Below the pieces are notes generated by a model that saw nothing but the letters and a program-made list of their open reading frames with translations, had not been told where the DNA came from and searched no databases. Shown piece after piece: positions 43,838 to 51,212 of a stretch of DNA of 64,000 nucleotides. Position 1 is the first letter of the stretch. Every line of letters starts with the position of its first letter. Source of the DNA: Glaciecola siphonariae (lineage in GTDB: Bacteria > Pseudomonadota > Gammaproteobacteria > Enterobacterales > Alteromonadaceae); the NCBI RefSeq assembly GCF_042652645.1, contig NZ_JBHSGU010000002.1, forward strand, positions 1,302,001 to 1,366,000. Reading direction: 5' to 3'. The position numbers and the translations under genes were made by a program.

Positions 43838-44779
43838 TTATTTTTGCGCAGGGACCTTAATGATAGGTGTTGGTTTGCTTTCGTCCGTGTATTGACGCGC
43901 ATGAAATCGCATTACTCGCGGCATGATTTCGCGCCAATATATCCACTTATGTTTCCCCTCATAAGTAAACCAGCTATGCGGCTTATTATGAGCAGCTAAG
44001 TGCGCTTGGAAATGACTATTGGCTTGCACAATATCCTTATGATCCTCTGTTCCCCATACTAACAGCAAGGGTTGCATATACATATCTTGGCGCTCTACCC
44101 AGCTTATGTAAGGGTCTAGGTCTTTAGGCACGTTGCTTGCATCGGCGTCGATGTCGCCCCATATTCTATCAGTGGGTATTAACCATTTAAGAATTGTTTT
44201 TCCTAGACTTGGTTCACCAGGATGCAATTTTGATATGATAGGCGCGCTTATTGCGGCAACACTGCTAAATGTATTCGGCTCGTAGTATGCAAAACGCATA
44301 GCACCATGACCGCCCATAGATATGCCCGATATATAGCAAAACTCAGGGCATGGTAAACTTGAATATTGCTTGCTTACATGCGGCATTAGGTCTTTTACAA
44401 CCCAGTCTCGGTAAAGCCGAGAGCCATCGTGCCAGTTTTCCCAAAAACCTAATTCACCGTTTGGGGAGACGACAATCATGCGCGGCGCTCGCCCTTCGGC
44501 AATCGCTTTATCGAGCGTTAAGCCAACTCCAAATTTATCAAAGCTCTTATGATCATCACGCGCACCGTGCAGTAAAACCATGAGCGGAAGTGACTCAGAA
44601 GGTGTCCAATTTTCCGGCGTATACACAGAATAAGCCATTTCGCGACCCATCGCAGGGCTGTATATTTGTTCATAAGTACTGCGCTCAACATAGGTATGGG
44701 AGGCACACCCTGAACTTACCAGCACAAATAAAAACAAGGCTAAACCTAAAAAGAAAGTTCGTTGGTTAATTGTTCTCAA
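43838..44779 (-). CDS. Lipoprotein esterase, alpha/beta hydrolase (esterase D/PF00756-like)
   Basis: 313 residues; signal peptide with lipobox V-S-S-G-C (Cys25), so it is membrane-anchored in the periplasm or outer membrane. It has an oxyanion region PLMVLLHGARDDHKSF, nucleophile elbow SGISMGGHGAM with Ser154, Asp in WGTEDHKDIV and His in YEGKHKWIYW. The family hydrolyses acyl esters such as feruloyl or acetyl groups or formylglutathione; the substrate here is unknown. Upstream lies the palindromic element and the ACP cluster. Confidence 0.8.
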   Translation of the reverse strand: MRTINQRTFFLGLALFLFVLVSSGCASHTYVERSTYEQIYSPAMGREMAYSVYTPENWTPSESLPLMVLLHGARDDHKSFDKFGVGLTLDKAIAEGRAPRMIVVSPNGELGFWENWHDGSRLYRDWVVKDLMPHVSKQYSSLPCPEFCYISGISMGGHGAMRFAYYEPNTFSSVAAISAPIISKLHPGEPSLGKTILKWLIPTDRIWGDIDADASNVPKDLDPYISWVERQDMYMQPLLLVWGTEDHKDIVQANSHFQAHLAAHNKPHSWFTYEGKHKWIYWREIMPRVMRFHARQYTDESKPTPIIKVPAQK

Positions 44780-44870
44780 TCAATGCCTCACTATTCTTTG
44801 CATGAATTTAAAGTTCAACGCCATGTTTTGATGAAGAATTGTTAGACACCTGCGCTATAGTAACTCACAA

Positions 44871-44960
44871 GGAGGGACTGCGTTTGAAAAGCGCTGTAAA
44901 CCCATCCATGGGCGCTCGTCGAAATCATCCATGATTTCGATGTTTTCAAACGCAGCCCCC
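44871..44960. repeat. MITE-like palindromic element with inner hairpins
   Basis: Terminal inverted repeats GGAGGGACTGCGTTTGAAAA (44871-44890) and its near-complement at 44943-44960 enclose two smaller palindromes: CCCATCCATGGG (44901-44912) and CGAAATCAT-CC-ATGATTTCG (44920-44939, 9-bp perfect stem). It fills most of the 328-bp gap between two minus-strand genes and contains no gene. The layout, long outer arms plus inner ATCC-centred hairpins, is like that of 11753-11863. Confidence 0.75.
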
Positions 44961-45107
44961 ATGTAACTTATGCGATTTGCCAAAACACTACTTTCAACTA
45001 AACATAGTCAAATTTAGGCTTATTTCAATGCTAATGTTTACGCCAAGCGAATGAAAAAGATTAAGCTATAAAATCGTAAGAAGAGTGAATCTGTGTCACA
45101 CCTAGAT

Positions 45108-45833
45108 TTATATCTTAAGCGACCAAGACTTTTCGTGAGAGGTAAAATGCTGAGGAACTACCTCTGTAAGGGATATTTCAATGGCATCATCCTCACTTGC
45201 GACTTCTTTAGCAACTGAGAGAGAATAGTCTTGCAAGAGCATTTTGTGAGCAAAGGCCCACTGGCTGATTACCTTTTGACTGTCGCTGTGGCATAAACGA
45301 GGCTTGTCGGTGTAAGTTAAATCAAAATATATGCTTGAGTCTATCACTACTCTCCCTTTCCCCTCAGCTTTTACGAACGCTTCTTTCAATGTCCAAAGTT
45401 TATAAAAGTAGCAGACAGAATCGACTGATGGTAAAGCATCGCAATGCCACTCTCTGGGATGGAAATAATGCTCTGCAATACGTTCGACGTTTCTTTTAGC
45501 ATTGATATGCTCAATATCCACACCAATACGGCGGTCAGATGCAATACCTATCAGAATTTTATCTTGGCTATGAGACACATTAAAATGAAGCTTATTGTCA
45601 TTATCGCCAAGTAATGGTTTTCCAAAACGATTGATGTTGAGGTTCACCGCTTGAGGGCTGATGCTGGGCAAATAAGAGGAGAGTATGAACCGAAGAGATG
45701 CGCGAGCTATTAAATATTGTTGTTGACGCTGAGTGGATTTGAACGACAACATTCGCGCATTCTCTGCCTCAGACAACACGCTCTTATATTCATCGACCAA
45801 ACGATGTGAGATAACGCTTTGCGAGTCAATCAA
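45108..45833 (-). CDS. 4'-phosphopantetheinyl transferase (Sfp type)
   Basis: Transfers phosphopantetheine from CoA to carrier proteins; here presumably to the two ACPs nearby. It has FNVSHSQDKILIGIA, GVDIEHI (Mg-binding Asp and Glu) and WTLKEAFVKAEGKG, the three Sfp motifs. The frame stays open upstream of the TTG at 45833 and encodes SPSDVHLWLID, which looks like the true first beta-strand of Sfp proteins, yet no ATG, GTG or TTG precedes it before the stop at about 45888. The start is therefore uncertain (possible ATT near 45881). Cytoplasmic; end of the cluster. Confidence 0.85.
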   Translation of the reverse strand: MIDSQSVISHRLVDEYKSVLSEAENARMLSFKSTQRQQQYLIARASLRFILSSYLPSISPQAVNLNINRFGKPLLGDNDNKLHFNVSHSQDKILIGIASDRRIGVDIEHINAKRNVERIAEHYFHPREWHCDALPSVDSVCYFYKLWTLKEAFVKAEGKGRVVIDSSIYFDLTYTDKPRLCHSDSQKVISQWAFAHKMLLQDYSLSVAKEVASEDDAIEISLTEVVPQHFTSHEKSWSLKI

Positions 45834-45883
45834 CCAAAGGTGAACGTCAGACGGTGATTTGAGAGTGTTTTGTAAGTTAATGG

Positions 45884-46579
45884 CTATTTCTCAAATCGCC
45901 ACGGAGAGCGCAACATTCTGCACCACTGAGCGGGTGATGGGTATACTTGCTTACATTGCTCAAAGGCCTGCTTTTTGCCGCTTACTGAATACTCATTGAT
46001 ATTATCAATAACAACGCTCGTCACTTGCCCAGTAGCGTCTTGAATATCAATGTTCAGCATGAGTGGTTGCTGCGGGCTTTGTGTTTTTTTAATTAGGATA
46101 TTGTTGATACCTTGGCGCATAAACTCGCTTTCAGGTATCAATTGCGTCACCGCGCCGTTTTCAAGCAAGTTAACAGAAAACTCATCTGCAAAATATTCAA
46201 CGTCACCTTTGAGTAAGCGCAAAAATATCTTCGACATACCGTAGCGTACTTTGCCCGATAGCGCCTCAATTTCACCGCTTTCATCAATCCGAAAGTTCGT
46301 GGTCGCGTTGGCAAATAACAAGACTTCAGAAAACGGCGTGTTTGCGTTCCAAATTAATCCTAAGCCGCAGGAGAAGAAAAAATCTCCCGTCGATTTAATC
46401 GGCATAGGAAGGCCGTCTATGTGCTTAGTTTGCGTAAAATCACCAGAAAAGTCACAGCTACTCGGAAATACCTCTGCCAACATAGCCTGTTCGTTTATTT
46501 GCGCGCTATCGTTTGCGTGCGTTATACCGCTGACTAAGAACAATAAAACTGACAAAACAAAACCAGTGCTCTTAATCAT
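45884..46579 (-). CDS. LolA-like outer-membrane lipoprotein carrier family protein
   Basis: 231 residues from the ATG at 46579, chosen because it begins the signal peptide MIKSTGFVLSVLLFLVSG; a longer frame reaches 46609 but lies in the thioesterase gene. The mature domain has FSGDFTQTKHIDGLPMPIKS, GDFFFSCGLGLIWN and a late DNINEYSV, the LolA fold pattern. LolA-like proteins are standard members of aryl-polyene clusters, where they probably move the lipid product through the periplasm. Start overlaps the thioesterase stop by 8 nt. Confidence 0.8.
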   Translation of the reverse strand: MIKSTGFVLSVLLFLVSGITHANDSAQINEQAMLAEVFPSSCDFSGDFTQTKHIDGLPMPIKSTGDFFFSCGLGLIWNANTPFSEVLLFANATTNFRIDESGEIEALSGKVRYGMSKIFLRLLKGDVEYFADEFSVNLLENGAVTQLIPESEFMRQGINNILIKKTQSPQQPLMLNIDIQDATGQVTSVVIDNINEYSVSGKKQAFEQCKQVYPSPAQWCRMLRSPWRFEK

Positions 46580-46997
46580 CTGTGTACTCGTTGAGGTACT
46601 TACCCACAATATCTTTTAAAAACTGAGGCGACTCATATTGGGTAATGTGATCGGGCATTGAAATAGCAAACTGCGTGGTATGTGCTTTGGTATGTATAGC
46701 ATTGCTCGCAAGGTCTCTAATGACGTAGTTAATTTTGAGGCGATGCTCAAACTCAACAAACCACGCTTCTATTTTTACCTTTTGGTTAAATACTAGGGGC
46801 TTTACGTATTTAACTTGGATATCAACAATGGGAAAAAAGAAGCCATTTTCTTCCATAACAGCGTACGGACAGCCCGCCTCTTCTAGCAGCGCGCAGCGCG
46901 CCATCTCAATATACTTTGGATAGTTACCGTGCCAAACGATTCGATATGAGTCGACATCAAAAAAAGGAATTTCGAACTCTAATGCGACTGGCTTCAT
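46572..46997 (-). CDS. Acyl-CoA/acyl-ACP thioesterase, hotdog fold (4-hydroxybenzoyl-CoA type)
   Basis: 141 residues with the YbgC/FadM-like motif FDVDSYRIVWHGNYPKYIEM near the N-terminus, Asp being the catalytic residue, and VKYVKPLVFNQKVKIEAWFV. It hydrolyses acyl thioesters; here it may release or proofread an acyl group bound to ACP. It lies 3 nt after the ACP gene and overlaps the LolA-like gene, so these form one unit ACP-thioesterase-LolA(-PPTase). Confidence 0.85.
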   Translation of the reverse strand: MKPVALEFEIPFFDVDSYRIVWHGNYPKYIEMARCALLEEAGCPYAVMEENGFFFPIVDIQVKYVKPLVFNQKVKIEAWFVEFEHRLKINYVIRDLASNAIHTKAHTTQFAISMPDHITQYESPQFLKDIVGKYLNEYTDD

Positions 46998-47000
46998 CGC

Positions 47001-47288
47001 CTACTTCTCGTTCAACTGACTATCGACTGGCTGTTCTGCATCGCTCGATAGCTCAGCGAATGCGTCAACCACGTCTTGAATCGTTCTTACCTGATTAAAC
47101 TGCTCAGCAGAAATATCCACATCAATTTTTTTCTTGAGGTCTATGAGCAAGTCGACCGCGTCAATACTGTCAATATCTAGGTCTTCGTAGAGCTTCGCCT
47201 CTGGAACGATAGCCTCTTCGTCGAGCTCAAAAATATCTACCAAGATTTCTTTTATTTGAGCAAGTATTTGTTCTTTTTGTGCATTCAT
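47001..47288 (-). CDS. Acyl carrier protein (cluster copy 1)
   Basis: 95 residues, acidic, with the phosphopantetheine site DLDIDSIDAVDLLIDL (Ser41). The C-terminal 15 residues form an extra acidic/Gln tail. First gene of the minus-strand unit leading to the thioesterase, LolA-like protein and PPTase. Preceded by a 183-nt gap from the chorismatase gene. Confidence 0.9.
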   Translation of the reverse strand: MNAQKEQILAQIKEILVDIFELDEEAIVPEAKLYEDLDIDSIDAVDLLIDLKKKIDVDISAEQFNQVRTIQDVVDAFAELSSDAEQPVDSQLNEK

Positions 47289-47471
47289 AAATAAGGTTCA
47301 CTGCATTGTTTGTGTAAAAGTTTGTGTAAAAGTACTAATGTTAAAGATATTCGCTTTGCCGCTTATTTTACCTGACCGTAATCTGCTGTCTAATGCTTGT
47401 TGATAAATTGGTGTTATTGGCTGCGGGTATTGGCCAAGCGATGTCACAATTTCTTATTAGCATTCTAGCCC

Positions 47472-48590
47472 CTACTGACACACGCATTCTATTTCTACCA
47501 GTAAGTCGCTGCGACAAACGTCGGCCAAGGTGATTACCCTATCGACACCCGCGTATTGTTTGTTCAGCCATTGCTCTACTTCGCTCACATGCGCCTGATG
47601 ACGCACATACACCTTCAAGGCCGACAAGCGTTTATTATCTGGGTTGGCGTGCGCTAATAAATGTGCAATATTGTCTCCTGTGACGTGCAACTGCCCCTGC
47701 ACATCGCCCACCGATACCGTCTCATGCCCCACAATACTGGCGGTGCCTGAGATAAACAAGTGCGTCGAGGACTCACCACCTCCCATAGACGCTAACGACA
47801 GCGCCGTGGCCCGAGCAAACGACGGACTGCCAATGCCGTACTGACGCGGATATTCATAAGCATTTACCTGCTTAATATTCTTAAAATGCTGCGGCGCACT
47901 GTGGCTGGCAAACACATAGATGACCGCACCGCGTCCATGATGCCCTAAAGCAGACGCCGCCGGAAATTGACTCGGCGCAATGCCCAAGGCCTCAAACGCC
48001 GCTAAACGCCCCGCGCAAAAGCGTTTGTACACTTCCTCATCACCCTCCCCTTCATTAATGCTAGGCAGGTAGTTCCAACACCGAAATAGATGCGCAAAGC
48101 CATGTGCCTTGAGTACCGACATTATCGACAAATACGCCCGGCGCGTCGAGGCTTCAATATCGTCGCATTCACTTTCATCTAACCAACGGGCAACGCACAT
48201 CACATCGGCGTTTTTTGACCAATCGCAATGCTCAGACCGACCTCGTACAACAGGTCCTTCAACTTGCCATAGCTCGTTTAATGGCGGGCTGTGCTCTGGT
48301 GGCTCGCTGTGCTCTGGTGACTCGCTGTTCTCTGGTGGCTCGCTGTGCTTGGGGCAGCTATCAATACCGGTATAAATCAGACCAGGCTCAGTGCGCTCGC
48401 AGCGCCCAGACAGAGGCATAACAACTAAGGTGCTGTCTTGGCTCAATAGCTCAGCACAAGGCACAGATGAATAACGTTGGGTCAACATAATATAGGCAGG
48501 ATTACGACTGTGGATGTTCAACAAAAAAAGATTAACGCTTTTACCGCGTGTTTTTAACATACCGGCGATTTTACCAGCATATCGGCGCAT
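47472..48590 (-). CDS. Chorismatase family protein (FkbO/Hyg5/XanB2-like)
   Basis: Hydrolyses chorismate to a hydroxybenzoate (3- or 4-hydroxybenzoate) or dihydroxycyclohexadienoate plus pyruvate. Family features: RCWNYLPSINEGEGDEEVYK, GRGAVIYVFAS, YEYPRQYGIGSPSFARA and FISGTASIVGHETVSVGDVQ. The open frame gives 372 residues. The first 34 look non-homologous, and ATG at 48488 would give 338 residues, the usual length, but neither start has a good ribosome site. An insertion of SEPPEH-type repeats lies near residues 82-100. XanB2 makes the xanthomonadin starter, so this likely supplies the aryl starter for the ligase and ACP. Confidence 0.8.
   Translation of the reverse strand: MRRYAGKIAGMLKTRGKSVNLFLLNIHSRNPAYIMLTQRYSSVPCAELLSQDSTLVVMPLSGRCERTEPGLIYTGIDSCPKHSEPPENSESPEHSEPPEHSPPLNELWQVEGPVVRGRSEHCDWSKNADVMCVARWLDESECDDIEASTRRAYLSIMSVLKAHGFAHLFRCWNYLPSINEGEGDEEVYKRFCAGRLAAFEALGIAPSQFPAASALGHHGRGAVIYVFASHSAPQHFKNIKQVNAYEYPRQYGIGSPSFARATALSLASMGGGESSTHLFISGTASIVGHETVSVGDVQGQLHVTGDNIAHLLAHANPDNKRLSALKVYVRHQAHVSEVEQWLNKQYAGVDRVITLADVCRSDLLVEIECVCQ
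48288..48350. repeat. 18-bp coding tandem repeat inside the chorismatase gene
   Basis: About 3.5 copies of an 18-bp unit (GCTGTGCTCTGGTGGCTC and one- to two-base variants) at 48288-48305, 48306-48323, 48324-48341 and onward. In the protein this is a Ser-Glu-Pro-Pro-Glu-His hexapeptide repeat between two family segments. It is in frame and probably variable between strains. Confidence 0.85.
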
Positions 48591-48613
48591 AAAATTAGTG
48601 TTTAATTTCCCCT

Positions 48614-48625
48614 TAGTTTAAACTA
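48614..48625. promoter_or_regulatory. Palindrome in the divergent promoter region (possible operator)
   Basis: TAGTTTAAACTA is a 12-bp perfect palindrome midway between the divergent chorismatase and ACP2 starts. A TetR gene lies at the end of the plus-strand unit and could bind here; this is inference from position and symmetry. Confidence 0.35.
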
Positions 48626-48671
48626 GTGACCCTAGAAAATAAAGAAAACACAGCCCAAGGGATGACTCACA

Positions 48672-48935
48672 ATGACTACTCACTCACCCGCCGAACTGAA
48701 AATGGCAACCCTGTTAGTAGAGGCACTTAACCTAGAAGATATGGAGCCCAATGAAATTGACCCGAACGAAGACTTATTCGGCGACGGACTTGGACTCGAC
48801 TCCATCGACGCCCTCGAAATCTCGCTGGCCATTTCCCAAGAATACGGCGTGCAAATGAAAGCCGAAGATGAAGCCACTCGAGAAGCTTTTAAAAACCTCG
48901 CTTCGCTCACCGCTTTTGTTGAAAGTAATAAGTAA
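48672..48935 (+). CDS. Acyl carrier protein (cluster copy 2)
   Basis: 87 residues with the attachment site GDGLGLDSIDALEISLAI (Ser44). Different from copy 1 (shorter tail, Gly-rich site), so the two ACPs probably have separate roles, for example one for the aryl starter and one for chain carrying. Followed 28 nt later by the AMP-forming ligase, suggesting this is its partner ACP. Divergent from the chorismatase gene. Confidence 0.92.
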   Translation: MTTHSPAELKMATLLVEALNLEDMEPNEIDPNEDLFGDGLGLDSIDALEISLAISQEYGVQMKAEDEATREAFKNLASLTAFVESNK

Positions 48936-48963
48936 CACAACGCTCAGTCTTAAGTAGTAAATC

Positions 48964-50352
48964 ATGAATACATTTGCGCTAGTCGCGCGCGAACCTGACG
49001 CACCAATCGCTTATTTATCAAAGCCCATTGCTAATTTTGGATTGGCAGCCGGCGTCGTCAATACCGAGCGTTTTTTAATGGATGTGCAAGCGCTCGCAGC
49101 GCTGTTAGCACGAGGTTCGTATGCAATAAATTTATGTGAGAATCGCTATCTATTCATGGTCGGCTTTTGCGCAGCAATCACGCGCGGGCACACCAATTTA
49201 TTGCCACCTAATAAAAATGTGTCGACGCAGCATCAGCTAAGCCAAGACTATCCGGGCATATACATTATTCACGACGGGGCCACTATCGATGAATCGATGC
49301 CGAGCATTGATTTGCGTGCTGTTTCGTTTAAGCATGCGCTAGATAAAGCCAAAAATGGCGCTTTATCTATACCTGAAATTGATAACGACCACCTCGCCTG
49401 CATCAGCTTTACGTCTGGCTCTACAGGCAGTTCAAGCCCCAACAACAAGTATTGGCATACGCTTCATCGCAGCACAAATATTAACTATCGATACATGATC
49501 CCCCCAACAAGCGAAACGGTTTACACCTTAGCGACCATGCCGGCGCAGCACATGTGGGGCCTTGAGACATCGATTTTAATGCCGCTTTTTCAAAATGTAT
49601 GTGTGAGTGATGCTAAGCCGCTGTTCCCTCAAGATATTATGCAGGTATTGCGCGACTTGCCAGCACCTCGCTTATTGGCCTCTACGCCTGTGCATTTAAG
49701 AGCGCTCGCGAGCAGCGACAACAACACCCATACCGCCGAGCCTCTAAGTTTGTTTTCATTGCTATGCGCCACATCACCTCTCACCACGAAACTTGCTCAG
49801 CAAGTAGAGACGCAATTTTCAGCGCCTCTGCTAGAAGTGTACGGATGCAGCGAAGTAGGCTCGATGGCAGTTAGACGAACGGTTAAACAAGAAAATTGGA
49901 ATAAGTTTGACGGTATTGAATTTACTCAAAAAGGCGTTAGCACAATTGCTAGCGCCGAGCATATTCCAGGAGACGTGACGCTTCAAGATGGGATAAAAAT
50001 GCATGGCGATACACATTTTACGCTCTCTGGCCGAGCAACAGATTTGATTAAAATCGCCGGCAAGCGGGGCTCTTTGTTAGAGATAAACAAGGTACTTTTA
50101 TGCTTTGACGGCTTACAAGACGGCGTAATAGTTATGCCCGATTCAAATAAAGACAACACACGTTTATGTGCGCTAGTGGCATTAAAACAAGGTATTGATA
50201 AAACCATGCTTAGGCAATATCTACAAACTAATTTAGACAGCGCATTTGTGCCCCGCCCTATCTATGTAGTGGACGCACTTCCCAGAGAAAGCAATGGCAA
50301 ACTGCTTAAACGCCGTGTAGACGATATGTTGGCAACGCTTCGCTCAAAATAG
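48964..50352 (+). CDS. AMP-forming acyl/aryl-ACP ligase (adenylation enzyme)
   Basis: 462 residues of the acyl-adenylate family, shorter than acyl-CoA synthetases (about 550). P-loop SFTSGSTGSSSPNNK at 148-162; EVYGCSEVGSMAVR corresponds to the A5 motif; LSGRATDLIKIAGKRG to A7/A8; and the C-terminal SNGKLLKR contains the catalytic lysine. Similar in layout to XanA2/ApeI-type ligases that load hydroxybenzoate onto ACP. With the chorismatase and ACP2 it forms a complete activation module: chorismate to hydroxybenzoate to hydroxybenzoyl-ACP. Confidence 0.82.
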   Translation: MNTFALVAREPDAPIAYLSKPIANFGLAAGVVNTERFLMDVQALAALLARGSYAINLCENRYLFMVGFCAAITRGHTNLLPPNKNVSTQHQLSQDYPGIYIIHDGATIDESMPSIDLRAVSFKHALDKAKNGALSIPEIDNDHLACISFTSGSTGSSSPNNKYWHTLHRSTNINYRYMIPPTSETVYTLATMPAQHMWGLETSILMPLFQNVCVSDAKPLFPQDIMQVLRDLPAPRLLASTPVHLRALASSDNNTHTAEPLSLFSLLCATSPLTTKLAQQVETQFSAPLLEVYGCSEVGSMAVRRTVKQENWNKFDGIEFTQKGVSTIASAEHIPGDVTLQDGIKMHGDTHFTLSGRATDLIKIAGKRGSLLEINKVLLCFDGLQDGVIVMPDSNKDNTRLCALVALKQGIDKTMLRQYLQTNLDSAFVPRPIYVVDALPRESNGKLLKRRVDDMLATLRSK

Positions 50353-50447
50353 ACTGGCGCGCAACATTCCCAAGCTTTGACCTATTTACTCAGATAGCAT
50401 AAACTCATATTACTAAACCGAGTAGTCTATTAATTAAATAAAGAAAT

Positions 50448-51077
50448 ATGCAAGCACCCAAAGCAGGCCGTCCAAAAAGCAAAGAGAAACGCGAGGCTAT
50501 ATTGCATTCGGCGCAAGTGCTCTTTTTGGCAAATGGAGTAAAACAAACCTCAATGGAAGAGGTGGCAAAGCACTCTGGGGTGTCTAAACAAACCATTTAT
50601 TCGCACTATCAAAGTAAAGATGCGCTGTTTTCAGCGGTGATATCAAATAAGTGCAAAGAATACCTCATCACTACCGAAGAACTCCCGAACAACGAATCGT
50701 CTCTAGAAACCGCCCTTACCCTCATTGCGAATAAGTTTCTTGCCTTGCTGCATGACGAAGTGGTAATTGCTACCTATTCCATTGTGATTGCAGAGGCGAG
50801 CAATGCGCCAAGGGTGGCCGAATTATTTTATGAAGCAGGCCCGAGGGCGAGCGTAAATGCCTTAACTGAGGTTTTATGCACGATGTCTAAAGGCAGCCTA
50901 AATGAACATACCGCTCGCGCTTTAGCTATTGATTTTTATACCTTTTTGAAGGGTGATTTACACACGCGTAGTTTAATGAACTTAGATTTCAGACTGAGTG
51001 ACGAGCAGCAAGAGGCTTATGTGAAATCGGTGGTTAAAAAAACGCTGTGTTTGTATGAGCACTATTACCAATCATAA
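50448..51077 (+). CDS. TetR/AcrR family transcriptional regulator
   Basis: 209 residues. The N-terminal HTH (about 15-62) reads AILHSAQVLFLANGVKQTSM, EEVAKHSGVSKQTIYSHYQS and KDALFSAVI. The C-terminal part is helical and AefR-like. It follows the ligase by 95 nt in the same direction, so it may regulate the cluster; the palindrome at 48614 is a candidate target. Ligand unknown. Confidence 0.85.
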   Translation: MQAPKAGRPKSKEKREAILHSAQVLFLANGVKQTSMEEVAKHSGVSKQTIYSHYQSKDALFSAVISNKCKEYLITTEELPNNESSLETALTLIANKFLALLHDEVVIATYSIVIAEASNAPRVAELFYEAGPRASVNALTEVLCTMSKGSLNEHTARALAIDFYTFLKGDLHTRSLMNLDFRLSDEQQEAYVKSVVKKTLCLYEHYYQS

Positions 51078-51164
51078 ATTGTGTGAGTCACATCGCACGT
51101 TTGCGCGTTAAATGGCCTTACGCGGCACCGCATCAGCAGTGCCGGCTAGGGGTAGTTTTCCTAA

Positions 51165-51212
51165 CTATTGAACAGCTTAACTAGTGAACAGCTTAACGAT
51201 TGAACAGCTTAT
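51165..51212. repeat. 16-bp tandem repeat, three copies
   Basis: Three consecutive units of the form CTATTGAACAGCTTAA (51165-51180, 51181-51196, 51197-51212) with two or three differences, ending exactly at the stop codon of the next gene. Possibly a slippage product in the 3' region of two converging genes. Confidence 0.85.

Noticed and set aside
44780..45107. Small RNA or gene between the esterase and PPTase
   Set aside because: The structure there is explained by the palindromic MITE-like element; no terminator or promoter was identified.
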